DNA from: Streptomyces sp. HNM0574
Lineage (GTDB): Bacteria; Actinomycetota; Actinomycetes; Streptomycetales; Streptomycetaceae
Assembly (NCBI RefSeq): GCF_012726235.1
Contig: NZ_JAASAH010000024.1
Location: 1 to 64,000 of the forward strand
Direction: 5' to 3'
DNA length: 64,000 nucleotides
The position numbers were made by a program, and so were the translations under genes. The notes beneath the pieces were generated by a model. It did not search any database, was not told the DNA's origin, and was given only the letters and a program-made list of their open reading frames with translations. Positions 46,670 through 55,115 of the stretch are shown in pieces (position 1 is the first letter of the stretch; each line of letters opens with the position of its first letter).

Positions 46670-48427
46670 TCAGTGGGTGTGGCGGGACGCGGCCTCCCGG
46701 TCGCGCAGTTCGCGGCGGAGGATCTTGCCGCTGGCCGCGCGCGGCACGGCGTCGACGAACTCCACCAGGCGCACCTTCTTGTACGGGGCGACCCTGGCGG
46801 CGACGTACTCCAGGACGTCGGCCGCGCCGAGCGGGGGACCGTCCGTCCCGGCGGCGCCGCGGACCACGAACGCCTTGGGCACCTCGTTGCCCTCGGCGTC
46901 CTGGACCCCGATGACGGCCGCGTCCGCGATCTCCCGGTGGGTGAGCAGCACGGCCTCCAGGTCGGCGGGCGCCACCTGGTAGCCCTTGTACTTGATCAGC
47001 TCCTTGACCCGGTCGACGACGAACAGCCAGCCGTCCTCGTCGACGCGTCCCACGTCGCCGGTGCGCAGCCAGCCGTCCTCGTCGACCATGGCGGCGGTCT
47101 CCCCCGCGCGGCCCAGGTAGCCCTTCATCACCTGCGGCCCGCGGAAGAGGAGTTCGCCCTCCTCGCCGGGGCCGAGGTCGCGGCGCGCGGGTCCTGCGGA
47201 CGGCTCGCCGGGCTGCCCGGCGTGGTCGGTGACGAGGTCGCCGGCGAGGTCGAGCCCCGGGTCGCGGGCGAGGACGCTGTCGCCGAGCACCCCGGAGCGC
47301 ACGGCACCGTCCTCCGCCACGGCGACGACCCGCATCTCGGTGCCGGGCAGCAGCTTGCCGACGGTTCCGGGCGGCGGGTTCTCCGCCGCGCGCGGGACGA
47401 CGTGGGTGCCGGGCGACAGTTCCGTCATGCCGTACGCCTGCAGGACGGTCTTCAGGCCGAGGCGCCGCGCGCAGGCCCCGGCCAGTCCGGCGTCCAGCGG
47501 CGCGGCGGCGCTCACCAGGTACTCCAGTGAGGACAGGTCGTAGCGGTCGACGGCGGCGTGCTTGGCGAGGGCCAGCACGATGGGCGGTGCCACGTAGACG
47601 GCGTTCACCCGGTGCTGCTCGATCGCGCCGAGGAAGGTGTCCAGGTCGAAGCTGGGCAGGACGACGACCGTGGCGCCGGTGCGCAGCGGCGCGTTCATCA
47701 GCGCCGTGAGCCCGTAGATGTGGAAGAAGGGCAGCACCGCGAGCACCGTGTCGCCGGGGCCGCTGGGGACGAGGGGCTCCAGCTGGGCCAGGTTGGTGGC
47801 GATGCTGCGGTGGGTGAGCATCACGCCCTTGGGCGCTGCGGTGGTCCCCGAGGAGTACGGCAGCACGGCCACCTCGCCCGGGTCGACGGCGAGTCGGGGC
47901 ACGGGCGCGGTGGACTCCCACAGGTCGCGCACGGACCGGTACCCCTCGGCCCGGTCGCAGACGAAGATCTCCCGGATGCCGGACGGCGCCCCGCCGCGCC
48001 CGCCCTCCGCCGTCGCGGCACGGACGGTGTCGAGCAGCGGCGAGACGGTGACGATCCAGCGGGCGCCCGAGTCGCCCAGCTGGCGGGCGAGTTCGCCGGG
48101 TGTGGCCAGCGGGTGGACGAGGGTGACGACGGCGCCGGCGCGGGTCGCGCCGTAGAACACGGCGGGGAAGTCGGTGGAGTTGGGGCTGTGCAGGGCGAGG
48201 ACGTCGCCCCGCTCCAGGCCGGCCTCGGTCAGCGCGGCGGCGATCCGGCGTGCGCGGTCGTCGAGTTGCGCGTAGCTGACGCTCGTCCCGTCGCGGCCGT
48301 CGACCAGCGCGGGCCGGGTACCGTGCTCGGCCGCCGACCTGCCGAGCACGGCCTCGTGGATGGGCAGGTCGACGACGGGGACGTCGGCGTACTCACTGCG
48401 GAACACCATCTCGCTGCGGATCACCAT
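46670..48427 (-). CDS. Cinnamate/4-coumarate-type CoA ligase (ScCCL-like)
   Basis: A 585-residue ANL ligase. Motifs are the phosphate loop LPYSSGTTAAPKGVMLTHR (about residues 190-208), the Box II-like QAYGMTELSPGTH, the hinge WLRTGDVGRVDEDGW and the catalytic Lys segment PRAASGKILRRELRDRE. It resembles S. coelicolor SCO4383, described as a cinnamate:CoA ligase (recalled). The query has an extra segment around 345-400 (SVLARDPGLDLAGDLVTDH) beyond the usual length. The ATG at 48427 has GGGAGG upstream, and that ribosome binding site lies in a potential RNA stem. The first six codons are tandemly duplicated. Confidence 0.88.
   Translation of the reverse strand: MVIRSEMVFRSEYADVPVVDLPIHEAVLGRSAAEHGTRPALVDGRDGTSVSYAQLDDRARRIAAALTEAGLERGDVLALHSPNSTDFPAVFYGATRAGAVVTLVHPLATPGELARQLGDSGARWIVTVSPLLDTVRAATAEGGRGGAPSGIREIFVCDRAEGYRSVRDLWESTAPVPRLAVDPGEVAVLPYSSGTTAAPKGVMLTHRSIATNLAQLEPLVPSGPGDTVLAVLPFFHIYGLTALMNAPLRTGATVVVLPSFDLDTFLGAIEQHRVNAVYVAPPIVLALAKHAAVDRYDLSSLEYLVSAAAPLDAGLAGACARRLGLKTVLQAYGMTELSPGTHVVPRAAENPPPGTVGKLLPGTEMRVVAVAEDGAVRSGVLGDSVLARDPGLDLAGDLVTDHAGQPGEPSAGPARRDLGPGEEGELLFRGPQVMKGYLGRAGETAAMVDEDGWLRTGDVGRVDEDGWLFVVDRVKELIKYKGYQVAPADLEAVLLTHREIADAAVIGVQDAEGNEVPKAFVVRGAAGTDGPPLGAADVLEYVAARVAPYKKVRLVEFVDAVPRAASGKILRRELRDREAASRHTH
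48392..48427 (-). repeat. Tandem 18-bp duplication at the ligase start codon
   Basis: The coding sequence begins with two adjacent 18-bp units, ATGGTGATCCGCAGCGAG and ATGGTGTTCCGCAGTGAG, identical at 16 of 18 positions. Each has its own ATG, so the orthologous start (FRSEYADV) corresponds to the second unit. Confidence 0.8.
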
Positions 48428-48433
48428 GCGAAC

Positions 48434-48537
48434 CTCCCGGGGGAAGACGACGGACGGGGGACGAGCGGCTGCGGCGTGCGCGGGTGCCGCAGTGGTGAGG
48501 TGATGCCCACTCTCCGGCCGCCGACAGCCCCCGGGAG
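48434..48537 (-). promoter_or_regulatory. Possible ribosome-binding-site-sequestering stem before the ligase gene
   Basis: In the operon mRNA a 10-nt arm CTCCCGGGGG starts 4 nt after the dehydrogenase stop and is complementary to CCCCCGGGAG, which overlaps the ligase Shine-Dalgarno GGGAGG. An inner 7-bp hairpin (48469-48475 with 48486-48492) fits between. Formation would hide the ribosome binding site or mark a processing site between the two genes. Confidence 0.5.
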
Positions 48538-48541
48538 ACGG

Positions 48542-49705
48542 TCAGTAGGACTTGGGGAGTCCGAGCGTCTGGTGCGAGACGTAGTTGAGGATCATTTCCC
48601 GGCTGACGGGGGCGATCCGGGCCACCCGCGCCGCCGTGATCATCCGGGCCAGCCCGTGCTCCCGGGTGAGGCCGTTGCCGCCGAGGGTGTGCACGGCCTG
48701 GTCGACGGCCTTCACGCACGCCTCACCGGCCGCGTACTTCGCCATGTTGGCCGCCTCGCCCGCGCCCGCGTCGTCGCCCAGGTCGTACAGCCGGGCCGCC
48801 TTGCCCGTCATCAGCCGGGCCAGTTCCAGGTCGATGTGGGCCTGCGCGAGCGGGTGGGCGATGGCCTGGTGGGCGCCGATGGGCTCCTTCCACACCTGGC
48901 GGGTGCGGGCGTAGTCGACGGCCTGTTCCAGCGCGTAGCGGCCCATGCCGAGCGCGAAGGCGGCGGTCATGACGCGTTCCGGGTTGAGGCCGGCGAACAG
49001 CTGGAGCAGGCCCGCGTCCTCGTCGCCGACGAGCGCCCCGGCGGGCAGCCTGACGTCGTCCAGGACGAGTTCGAACTGCTTCTCCGGGGCGTTGACCTCC
49101 ATGTCGATGCGGTTGCGGGCGAAGCCCTCGGCGTCCCGGTCCACGATGAACAGGCAGGGCTTGAGCCTGCCGGTGCGGGCGTCCTCGGTGCGGCCGACGA
49201 TCAGGGTGGCGTCGGCGATGTCGACGCCGGAGACGAAGACCTTGCGGCCGGTCAGCAGCCAGTCGGTGCCGTCCCTGCGGGCGGTGGTGGTGATGCGGTG
49301 CGAGTTGGAGCCCGCGTCCGGTTCGGTGATGCCGAAGGCCATCTTGCGGCTGCCGTCGGCCAGTCCGGGCAGCCAGGTCCGCTTCTGTTCCTCGGTGCCG
49401 AAGCGGGCGATGACGGTGCCGCAGATCGCGGGCGAGACGACGAGCATCAGCAACGGGCAGCCCGCGGCGCCCAGTTCCTCCAGGACGATGGAGAGCTCGG
49501 TGATGCCGCTGCCGCCGCCCCCGTACGCCTCGGGCAGGTTGACGCCGAGGTAGCCGAGCTCGGCCGCCTCCCGCCACAGCGCGTCGGTGTGCTTGCCGTC
49601 CTCGACGACGCCCTCGAAGTAGGTGCGTCCGTACCGCGCGCCCAGGGCCGCGACGGCCGCGCGCAGGGCGCGCTGTTCCTCGGTCTCCAGCGGGGCAGTG
49701 CTCAT
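48542..49705 (-). CDS. Acyl-CoA dehydrogenase
   Basis: A 387-residue acyl-CoA dehydrogenase with a complete signature. FAD and substrate motifs are MAFGITEPDAGSNSHRITTTA (about residues 122-142) and GRKVFVSGVDIADATL, then ARTRQVWKEPIGAHQAIAHP, and the C-terminal TLGGNGLTREHGLARMI with a family-variable catalytic base region. It resembles citronellyl-, isovaleryl- or glutaryl-type dehydrogenases. It lies between the carboxylase and ligase genes of the operon and probably acts before the carboxylation step, as in leucine and terpene pathways. The ATG follows the alpha-subunit stop after 48 bp. Confidence 0.88.
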   Translation of the reverse strand: MSTAPLETEEQRALRAAVAALGARYGRTYFEGVVEDGKHTDALWREAAELGYLGVNLPEAYGGGGSGITELSIVLEELGAAGCPLLMLVVSPAICGTVIARFGTEEQKRTWLPGLADGSRKMAFGITEPDAGSNSHRITTTARRDGTDWLLTGRKVFVSGVDIADATLIVGRTEDARTGRLKPCLFIVDRDAEGFARNRIDMEVNAPEKQFELVLDDVRLPAGALVGDEDAGLLQLFAGLNPERVMTAAFALGMGRYALEQAVDYARTRQVWKEPIGAHQAIAHPLAQAHIDLELARLMTGKAARLYDLGDDAGAGEAANMAKYAAGEACVKAVDQAVHTLGGNGLTREHGLARMITAARVARIAPVSREMILNYVSHQTLGLPKSY

Positions 49706-49753
49706 GCCGACTCCTTCGGTGACGGTGGGGATTCCGTGCTGTGCCGGGGCTGT

Positions 49754-51712
49754 TCAGCCCTGCGCGCCGTCCTCCGTGACGACGGCGAGGAGGGTGCCGA
49801 GTTCGACCTGGCGGCCCGGGACGGCCTCCAGGGCGGTGAGGGTGCCGGAGGCGGGGGCGACGACCTTGTGCTCCATCTTCATCGCCTCCAGCCAGAGCAG
49901 CGGTTGGCCCGCGCGCACGGCGTCCCCGACGGTCAGCCCCTCGGCGACGCGGACGACGGTGCCCGGCATGGGCGCCAGCAGCGACCCGGGTTCGGTGGCG
50001 GCGCCGGGCTCCCGGAGCCGGGGCAGCGCGGTGAACGCGTGCGCCCCGAGCGCCGAGTCCACGTGCACGCGCTCTTCCCCGCGCCCCGGCGCCGGGTAGC
50101 GCGCGACGGTGAACTCACGGCGTACGCCGTCCAGTTCGCAGACCACCCGCTCCGGGGTGGACTCCAGCAGCCGTACGCCGGGCAGCCCTTCGGCGTGCAG
50201 GCCGTCCCGGGTCAGCCAGTAGCGGACCTCCGTCTCCTCGCCGTCGGGCTCCGTCCGGTAGGTCTTCACCTGCGGCTGGGAGGGCACGTTCCGGAAGCCG
50301 CCGAAGCGGCCGGCCGGGGTGGCACGGCGCGCGGCCGCGTCCGCGAGCGCCGCCGCGAGCGCCGACGCCTCCCGCGCGCGGCCGCCCGACCGGTCGGCTG
50401 GAGCGGTGAGTTCGGCGAGGTGGCGGTCGTAGAAGCCGGTGTCGACACGCCCTGCGGCGAAGTCGGGGTGCCGCAGGGAGCGCAACAGCAGCTCGCGGTT
50501 GGTGACGGGGCCGTGGATGCGGGCGGTCTCCAGGGCGTGCGCCAGGGAGCGGACGGCCTCGGCGCGGGTGGGTGCCCAGGAGACGAGCTTGGCGAGCATC
50601 GGGTCGTAGTGCGGGGTGATCTCGTCACCGCCGGTGACGCCGCTGTCGAGCCGGACGTCGCCGGGGACGTCGAGCAGGTGCAGGGTGCCGGTCTGCGGCT
50701 GCCAGTCGCGCGCGGGGTCCTCGGCGTACAGCCGGACCTCGACGGCGTGGCCGCGCGGCCCGGGCGGCCCGGCCGGGTCCAGCGGGGCGCCTTCCGCGAC
50801 GCGGATCTGCTCGGCGACCAGGTCCAGCCCGTACACCCGCTCCGTGACGGGGTGTTCGACCTGGAGGCGGGTGTTCATCTCCAGGAAGTACGCGGCGTCG
50901 CCGGTGACCAGGAACTCGACCGTGCCCGCGCCCCGGTAGTCCACGGCGCGCGCCGCCTGCACGGCGGCCTCGTGCAGGGTGGTGCGCAGTCCGGCGGCGA
51001 GGCCGGGGGCCGGGGCCTCCTCGACGACCTTCTGGTGACGGCGTTGCAGCGAGCAGTCGCGGGTGCCCAGCGCCCACACGGTGCCCTGCCCGTCCGCGAG
51101 GACCTGCACCTCGACGTGCCTGCCGCGCTCCACGTACGGCTCGACGAAGACCTCGCCGTCGCCGAAGGCGGACGCGGCCTCGGCGCGGGCCGCCGCGATC
51201 TCGCCCTCCAGCAGGCCGAGTTCGCGGACCACCCGCATCCCGCGCCCGCCGCCGCCGGAGGCCGCCTTGACCAGCAGCGGGAGCTGCGCGGCCGTGACCT
51301 CCCCGGGGCGCACGGGCTCCAGCAGCGGAACCCCGGCACCGGCCATGATCCGCTTGGCGCGGGTCTTGGACGCCATGGCCTCGATCGCCTCGGGGGACGG
51401 GCCGATCCACACCAGCCCCGCCTCCTGGACGGCGCGCGCGAAGCCGGCGTTCTCGGAGAGGAAGCCGTACCCGGGGTGCACGGCGTCGGCCCCGGCCTCC
51501 AGCGCGGCCTTCACCACCAGGTCGCCGCGCAGATAGGTGTCGGCGGGCGCGTCGCCGGGGAGCCGGACGGCCGCGTCGGCCTCGCGTACGTGGGCCGCGG
51601 TGGCGTCGGCGTCCGAGTGGACGGCGACGGTGGCGATGCCCATGCGCCGGCAGGTGGTGAAGACGCGCCGGGCGATCTCGCCCCGGTTGGCGACCAGTAC
51701 GGAATGGATCAT
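49754..51712 (-). CDS. Acyl-CoA carboxylase alpha subunit (biotin carboxylase plus biotin carrier)
   Basis: A 652-residue AccA-type protein. The biotin carboxylase part comprises residues 1-445 (VLVANRGEIARRVFTTCRRM at the start, the ATP-grasp glycine loop KAASGGGGRGMRVV, and FLEMNTRLQVEHPVTE). A middle linker/BT domain follows. The C-terminal biotinyl domain has LEAMKMEHKVV and biotinylation target Lys612. With the adjacent beta subunit it forms a carboxylase for a branched or unsaturated acyl-CoA (methylcrotonyl or geranyl type). The ATG at 51712 has GAGGGG 6 nt upstream. Confidence 0.92.
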   Translation of the reverse strand: MIHSVLVANRGEIARRVFTTCRRMGIATVAVHSDADATAAHVREADAAVRLPGDAPADTYLRGDLVVKAALEAGADAVHPGYGFLSENAGFARAVQEAGLVWIGPSPEAIEAMASKTRAKRIMAGAGVPLLEPVRPGEVTAAQLPLLVKAASGGGGRGMRVVRELGLLEGEIAAARAEAASAFGDGEVFVEPYVERGRHVEVQVLADGQGTVWALGTRDCSLQRRHQKVVEEAPAPGLAAGLRTTLHEAAVQAARAVDYRGAGTVEFLVTGDAAYFLEMNTRLQVEHPVTERVYGLDLVAEQIRVAEGAPLDPAGPPGPRGHAVEVRLYAEDPARDWQPQTGTLHLLDVPGDVRLDSGVTGGDEITPHYDPMLAKLVSWAPTRAEAVRSLAHALETARIHGPVTNRELLLRSLRHPDFAAGRVDTGFYDRHLAELTAPADRSGGRAREASALAAALADAAARRATPAGRFGGFRNVPSQPQVKTYRTEPDGEETEVRYWLTRDGLHAEGLPGVRLLESTPERVVCELDGVRREFTVARYPAPGRGEERVHVDSALGAHAFTALPRLREPGAATEPGSLLAPMPGTVVRVAEGLTVGDAVRAGQPLLWLEAMKMEHKVVAPASGTLTALEAVPGRQVELGTLLAVVTEDGAQG

Positions 51713-51768
51713 GCGTAGCCCCTCGTCCCGCCCCGTTCCCGCTGCTGTGTGCCGCGTCATCTCCCGCC

Positions 51769-53385
51769 TCACATCCGGAAGATGCCGAAGCCGCCGCGCG
51801 CGCCCTCGACGGGTGCGGTGTGGACGGCGGAGAGGCACAGGCCGAGGACGGTGCGGGTGTCGCGCGGGTCGATGACGCCGTCGTCGTAGAGCCGTCCGGA
51901 GAGGAAGGCGGGCAGGGACTCGGCCTCGATCTGCTCCTCGACCATGGCCCGCAGTCCGGCGTCGGCCTCCTCGTCGAAGGGTTTGCCCTTCGCGGCCGCC
52001 GACTCCCGCATCACGATCGACAGGACCCCGGCCAGTTGCTGCGGCCCCATGACAGCCGACTTGGCGCTCGGCCAGGCGAACAGGAAGCGCGGGTCGTAGG
52101 CCCGTCCGCACATGCCGTAGTGGCCCGCGCCGTAGCTGGCGCCCATCAGGACGGAGAGGTGCGGCACCTTCGAGTTGGAGACCGCGTTGATCATCATCGA
52201 GCCGTGCTTGATGATGCCGCCCTGCTCGTACTCCGTGCCGACCATGTAGCCGGTCGTGTTGTGCAGGAACAGCAGCGGGACGTCCCGCTGGTTCGCCAGC
52301 TGGATGAACTGGGTGGCCTTCTGCGACTCCTGGCTGAACAGCACGCCCTGCGCGTTGGCCAGGATGCCCACGGGGTAGCCGTGCAGCCGGGCCCAGCCGG
52401 TCACCAGGCTCGCCCCGTACAGCGGCTTGAACTCGTCGAAGTCCGAGCCGTCGACGATGCGGGCGATGACCTCGCGCGGGTCGAAGGGGACCTTCAGGTC
52501 GCCGGGGACGATCCCGAGCAGCTCCTCCTCGTCGTACAGCGGCGGCTGGACGCCGGCCGGGTCCGGATCGGGCTGCGCCTTGCGCCAGTTGAGCCGGGAG
52601 ACGACCCGGCGGGCCTGGCGCAGCGCGTCCGGCTCGTCCTGCGCGAAGTAGTCGGCGAGCCCGGAGGTGCGGGCGTGCATCCCGGCGCCGCCCAGCTCCT
52701 CGTCGTCGGCCTCCTCGCCGGTGGCCATCTTCACCAGCGGCGGCCCGCCGAGGAAGACCTTGGCGCGCTCCTTGACCATGATCACGTGGTCGGACATGCC
52801 GGGGATGTACGCGCCGCCCGCCGTGGAGTTCCCGAACACCACGGCCAGCGTGGGGATTCCGGCCTCCGACAGCCGGGTGATGTCCCGGAACAGGGCACCG
52901 CCCGGAATGAAGATCTCCTTCTGGCTGGGCAGGTCCGCGCCGCCGGACTCGACGAGACTGATGCACGGCAGCCGGTTCGCGTACGCGATCTCGTTCGCGC
53001 GCAGCGCCTTCTTCAGCGTCCACGGATTGCTCGCGCCGCCCCGGACGGTGGGATCGTTCGCGGTGATCAGGCACTCGACGCCCGCCACCACCCCGATGCC
53101 CGTCACCAGCGAGGCGCCGACGGTGTAGTCGCTCCCCCAGCCCGCGAGCGGCGAGAGCTCCAGGAACGGCGTGTCCGGGTCGAGCAGGAGCTCGATCCGC
53201 TCCCGCGCGGTCAGCTTCCCGCGCCCCCGGTGCCGCTCGACGTACTTCTCGCCGCCGCCCGCGACCGCCTTCCGGTGCTCCGTCTCCAGCTCGTCGAGCC
53301 GGGCGAGCATCGACGCGCGGTGCGCGGTGAAGTCCTCGGCCGCATCAGCCCGTCCGGCATCCAGTTCCGACCGCAGCACGGTCAC
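51769..53385 (-). CDS. Acyl-CoA carboxylase beta subunit (carboxyltransferase)
   Basis: A 538-residue carboxyltransferase with two crotonase-like halves. The N-half shows RGRGKLTARERIELLLDPD, the acyl-CoA site SLVESGGADLPSQKEIFIPGG, and FGNSTAGGAYIPGMSD. The C-half shows VPLLFLHNTTGYMVG and MGASYGAGHYGMCGRAYDP. The motif pattern and length are those of methylcrotonyl-/geranyl-CoA carboxylase beta subunits rather than propionyl-CoA enzymes. GTGA overlap with the AtuA-like gene upstream, alpha subunit gene downstream. Confidence 0.92.
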   Translation of the reverse strand: MTVLRSELDAGRADAAEDFTAHRASMLARLDELETEHRKAVAGGGEKYVERHRGRGKLTARERIELLLDPDTPFLELSPLAGWGSDYTVGASLVTGIGVVAGVECLITANDPTVRGGASNPWTLKKALRANEIAYANRLPCISLVESGGADLPSQKEIFIPGGALFRDITRLSEAGIPTLAVVFGNSTAGGAYIPGMSDHVIMVKERAKVFLGGPPLVKMATGEEADDEELGGAGMHARTSGLADYFAQDEPDALRQARRVVSRLNWRKAQPDPDPAGVQPPLYDEEELLGIVPGDLKVPFDPREVIARIVDGSDFDEFKPLYGASLVTGWARLHGYPVGILANAQGVLFSQESQKATQFIQLANQRDVPLLFLHNTTGYMVGTEYEQGGIIKHGSMMINAVSNSKVPHLSVLMGASYGAGHYGMCGRAYDPRFLFAWPSAKSAVMGPQQLAGVLSIVMRESAAAKGKPFDEEADAGLRAMVEEQIEAESLPAFLSGRLYDDGVIDPRDTRTVLGLCLSAVHTAPVEGARGGFGIFRM

Positions 53386-55115
53386 AGCAACAACCCCTCC
53401 GGTATGTCGGCATGGCGGGAGCGCAGCCACTCCCCCAGCGCCTTGGCCTGCGGATCGAAACGGGCCTGCGCGGCGACGCCCTCGCCCAGCAGCCCCTCGA
53501 CGACGAAGTTCAGCGCCCGCAGCCCCGGCAGGACGTGCCGGGTGACGGGCAGGCCGGCCGTCTCGGGCAGCAGCAGGCGCAGCCGGTCGACGGTCAGCTC
53601 GTGCACCAGCCAGCGCCACACGTCCTCGTCGCCGTCCCGCGCCCACACCCCGACGTTCGCGCTGCCGCCCTTGTCCCCGCTGCGGGCCCCGGCCACCTCA
53701 CCGAGCGGCGCCCGCCGCGTCCTGCCGGGCGGCAGAGGCTCCGGCAGCGCGGGCTCCGGCACCTCCGCGAGCCGCCTGGTCTCCTTCACGGGCAGGACGT
53801 CGATCCGCGCACCGTCCGGCAGCACCGCCGTGTGCGGCACCTCGGCCGCGTCCAGCCGGTGCGCCTCGAACACGCCGTACGGGGCGCCCTTCGCGGGCGG
53901 CGCGGTGACGTGGAAGCCCGGGATGCTGGCCAGCGCGAGCTCCACCGCCGCGCCGCTGACGGTGCGGCCCACCGTCTCCTGGTCGGCGTCCCGCACCACC
54001 ATCCGGAGCAGCGCACCGGCCTCCTCCTGGACGTCGGCGTCGCTCCGCCCGGTACGGGCCAGGTCCCAGCGCACCTCGCGGGGACGGCGCTCCGCGCGCT
54101 CGAACGCGTCCTCCATCTGCTGCCGCAACAGGTCCGCCTTGGCGTCGATGTCCAGACCCGTCAGCACGAACACGACCTCGTTGCGCCAGCCGCCCAGCCG
54201 GGTGCAGCCCACCTTCAGCTCGGGCGGCGGCGCCTCGCCCCGCGTCCCCTCGATCCGCACCCGGTCGGGCCCCTCCTGCGCGAGCCGTACGGTGTCCAGC
54301 CGCGCCGTCACGTCCGGGCCCGGGTAGCGCGCGCCGCCCGTCTCGTACAGCAGCTGCGCGGTGACCGTGCCGACGGTGACGGCGCCGCCCGTCCCGGGGT
54401 GCTTGGTGACGACGCAGGAGCCGTCGGCGGCGATCTCGGCGAGGGGGAAGCCGGGACGGCGGACGTCCACGCCGTCCCGCACGAACAGCGCGTAGTTGCC
54501 GCCCGTCGCCTGCGCCCCGCACTCCAGCACGTGCCCGGCGACGACGGCGCCCGCCAGCGCGTCCCGGCCCGCCGGATCGTCCGGGCTCCAGCCGAAGTGC
54601 GCCGCGGCCGCGCCCGTGACCAGCGCCGCGTCCGTCACCCGCCCCGTCACGACGACGTCGGCGCCGGCGCGCAGACAGGCGGTGATGCCGCCGCCGCCCA
54701 GATAGGCGTTCGCGGTCAGGACGCCCTCGCCCCACGCGCCGCGGCCGAGCACGTCGTCGCCCTCCACGTGCGCCACCCGCGCGGGCACACCGACCCGCTC
54801 GCTCAACTCCCGTACGGCCTCCGCGAGTCCGGCCGGATTCAGACCGCCCGCGTTGACGACGAGCGCGACGCCGCGGTCCCGGGCCAGCCCGAGGGAGGTC
54901 TCCAGCTGCCGCAGGAAGGTGCGCGCATAGCCGCGCGCCGGGTCCTTCAGCCGGTCCCGGCCGAGGATCAGCATCGTCAGCTCGGCCAGGTAGTCACCGG
55001 TCAGCACGTCCAGCGGGCCGCCGGTGAGCATCTCCTCCATGGCACTGAAACGGTCACCGTAGAAGCCGGAACAGTTGCCGACGCGCAGGGTTTCCGCCTG
55101 GACCGGGGCGCTCAC
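53382..55115 (-). CDS. AtuA-like protein (DUF1446) with C-terminal ferredoxin-fold domain
   Basis: A 577-residue protein. The AtuA/DUF1446 domain spans residues 10-440, with the characteristic RVGNCSGFYGDRFSAMEEML near the start and AYLGGGGITACLRAGADVVVTGR around 145-165. A fused AtuA-like C-terminal domain (about 470-570) starts LGEVAGARSGDKGGSANVGV. AtuA is required for acyclic terpene (citronellol/geraniol) use in Pseudomonas, but its reaction is unknown. The operon partners (carboxylase, dehydrogenase, hydratase) are the same as there. GTG start overlapping the upstream gene (GTGA). Confidence 0.87.
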   Translation of the reverse strand: MSAPVQAETLRVGNCSGFYGDRFSAMEEMLTGGPLDVLTGDYLAELTMLILGRDRLKDPARGYARTFLRQLETSLGLARDRGVALVVNAGGLNPAGLAEAVRELSERVGVPARVAHVEGDDVLGRGAWGEGVLTANAYLGGGGITACLRAGADVVVTGRVTDAALVTGAAAAHFGWSPDDPAGRDALAGAVVAGHVLECGAQATGGNYALFVRDGVDVRRPGFPLAEIAADGSCVVTKHPGTGGAVTVGTVTAQLLYETGGARYPGPDVTARLDTVRLAQEGPDRVRIEGTRGEAPPPELKVGCTRLGGWRNEVVFVLTGLDIDAKADLLRQQMEDAFERAERRPREVRWDLARTGRSDADVQEEAGALLRMVVRDADQETVGRTVSGAAVELALASIPGFHVTAPPAKGAPYGVFEAHRLDAAEVPHTAVLPDGARIDVLPVKETRRLAEVPEPALPEPLPPGRTRRAPLGEVAGARSGDKGGSANVGVWARDGDEDVWRWLVHELTVDRLRLLLPETAGLPVTRHVLPGLRALNFVVEGLLGEGVAAQARFDPQAKALGEWLRSRHADIPEGLLL

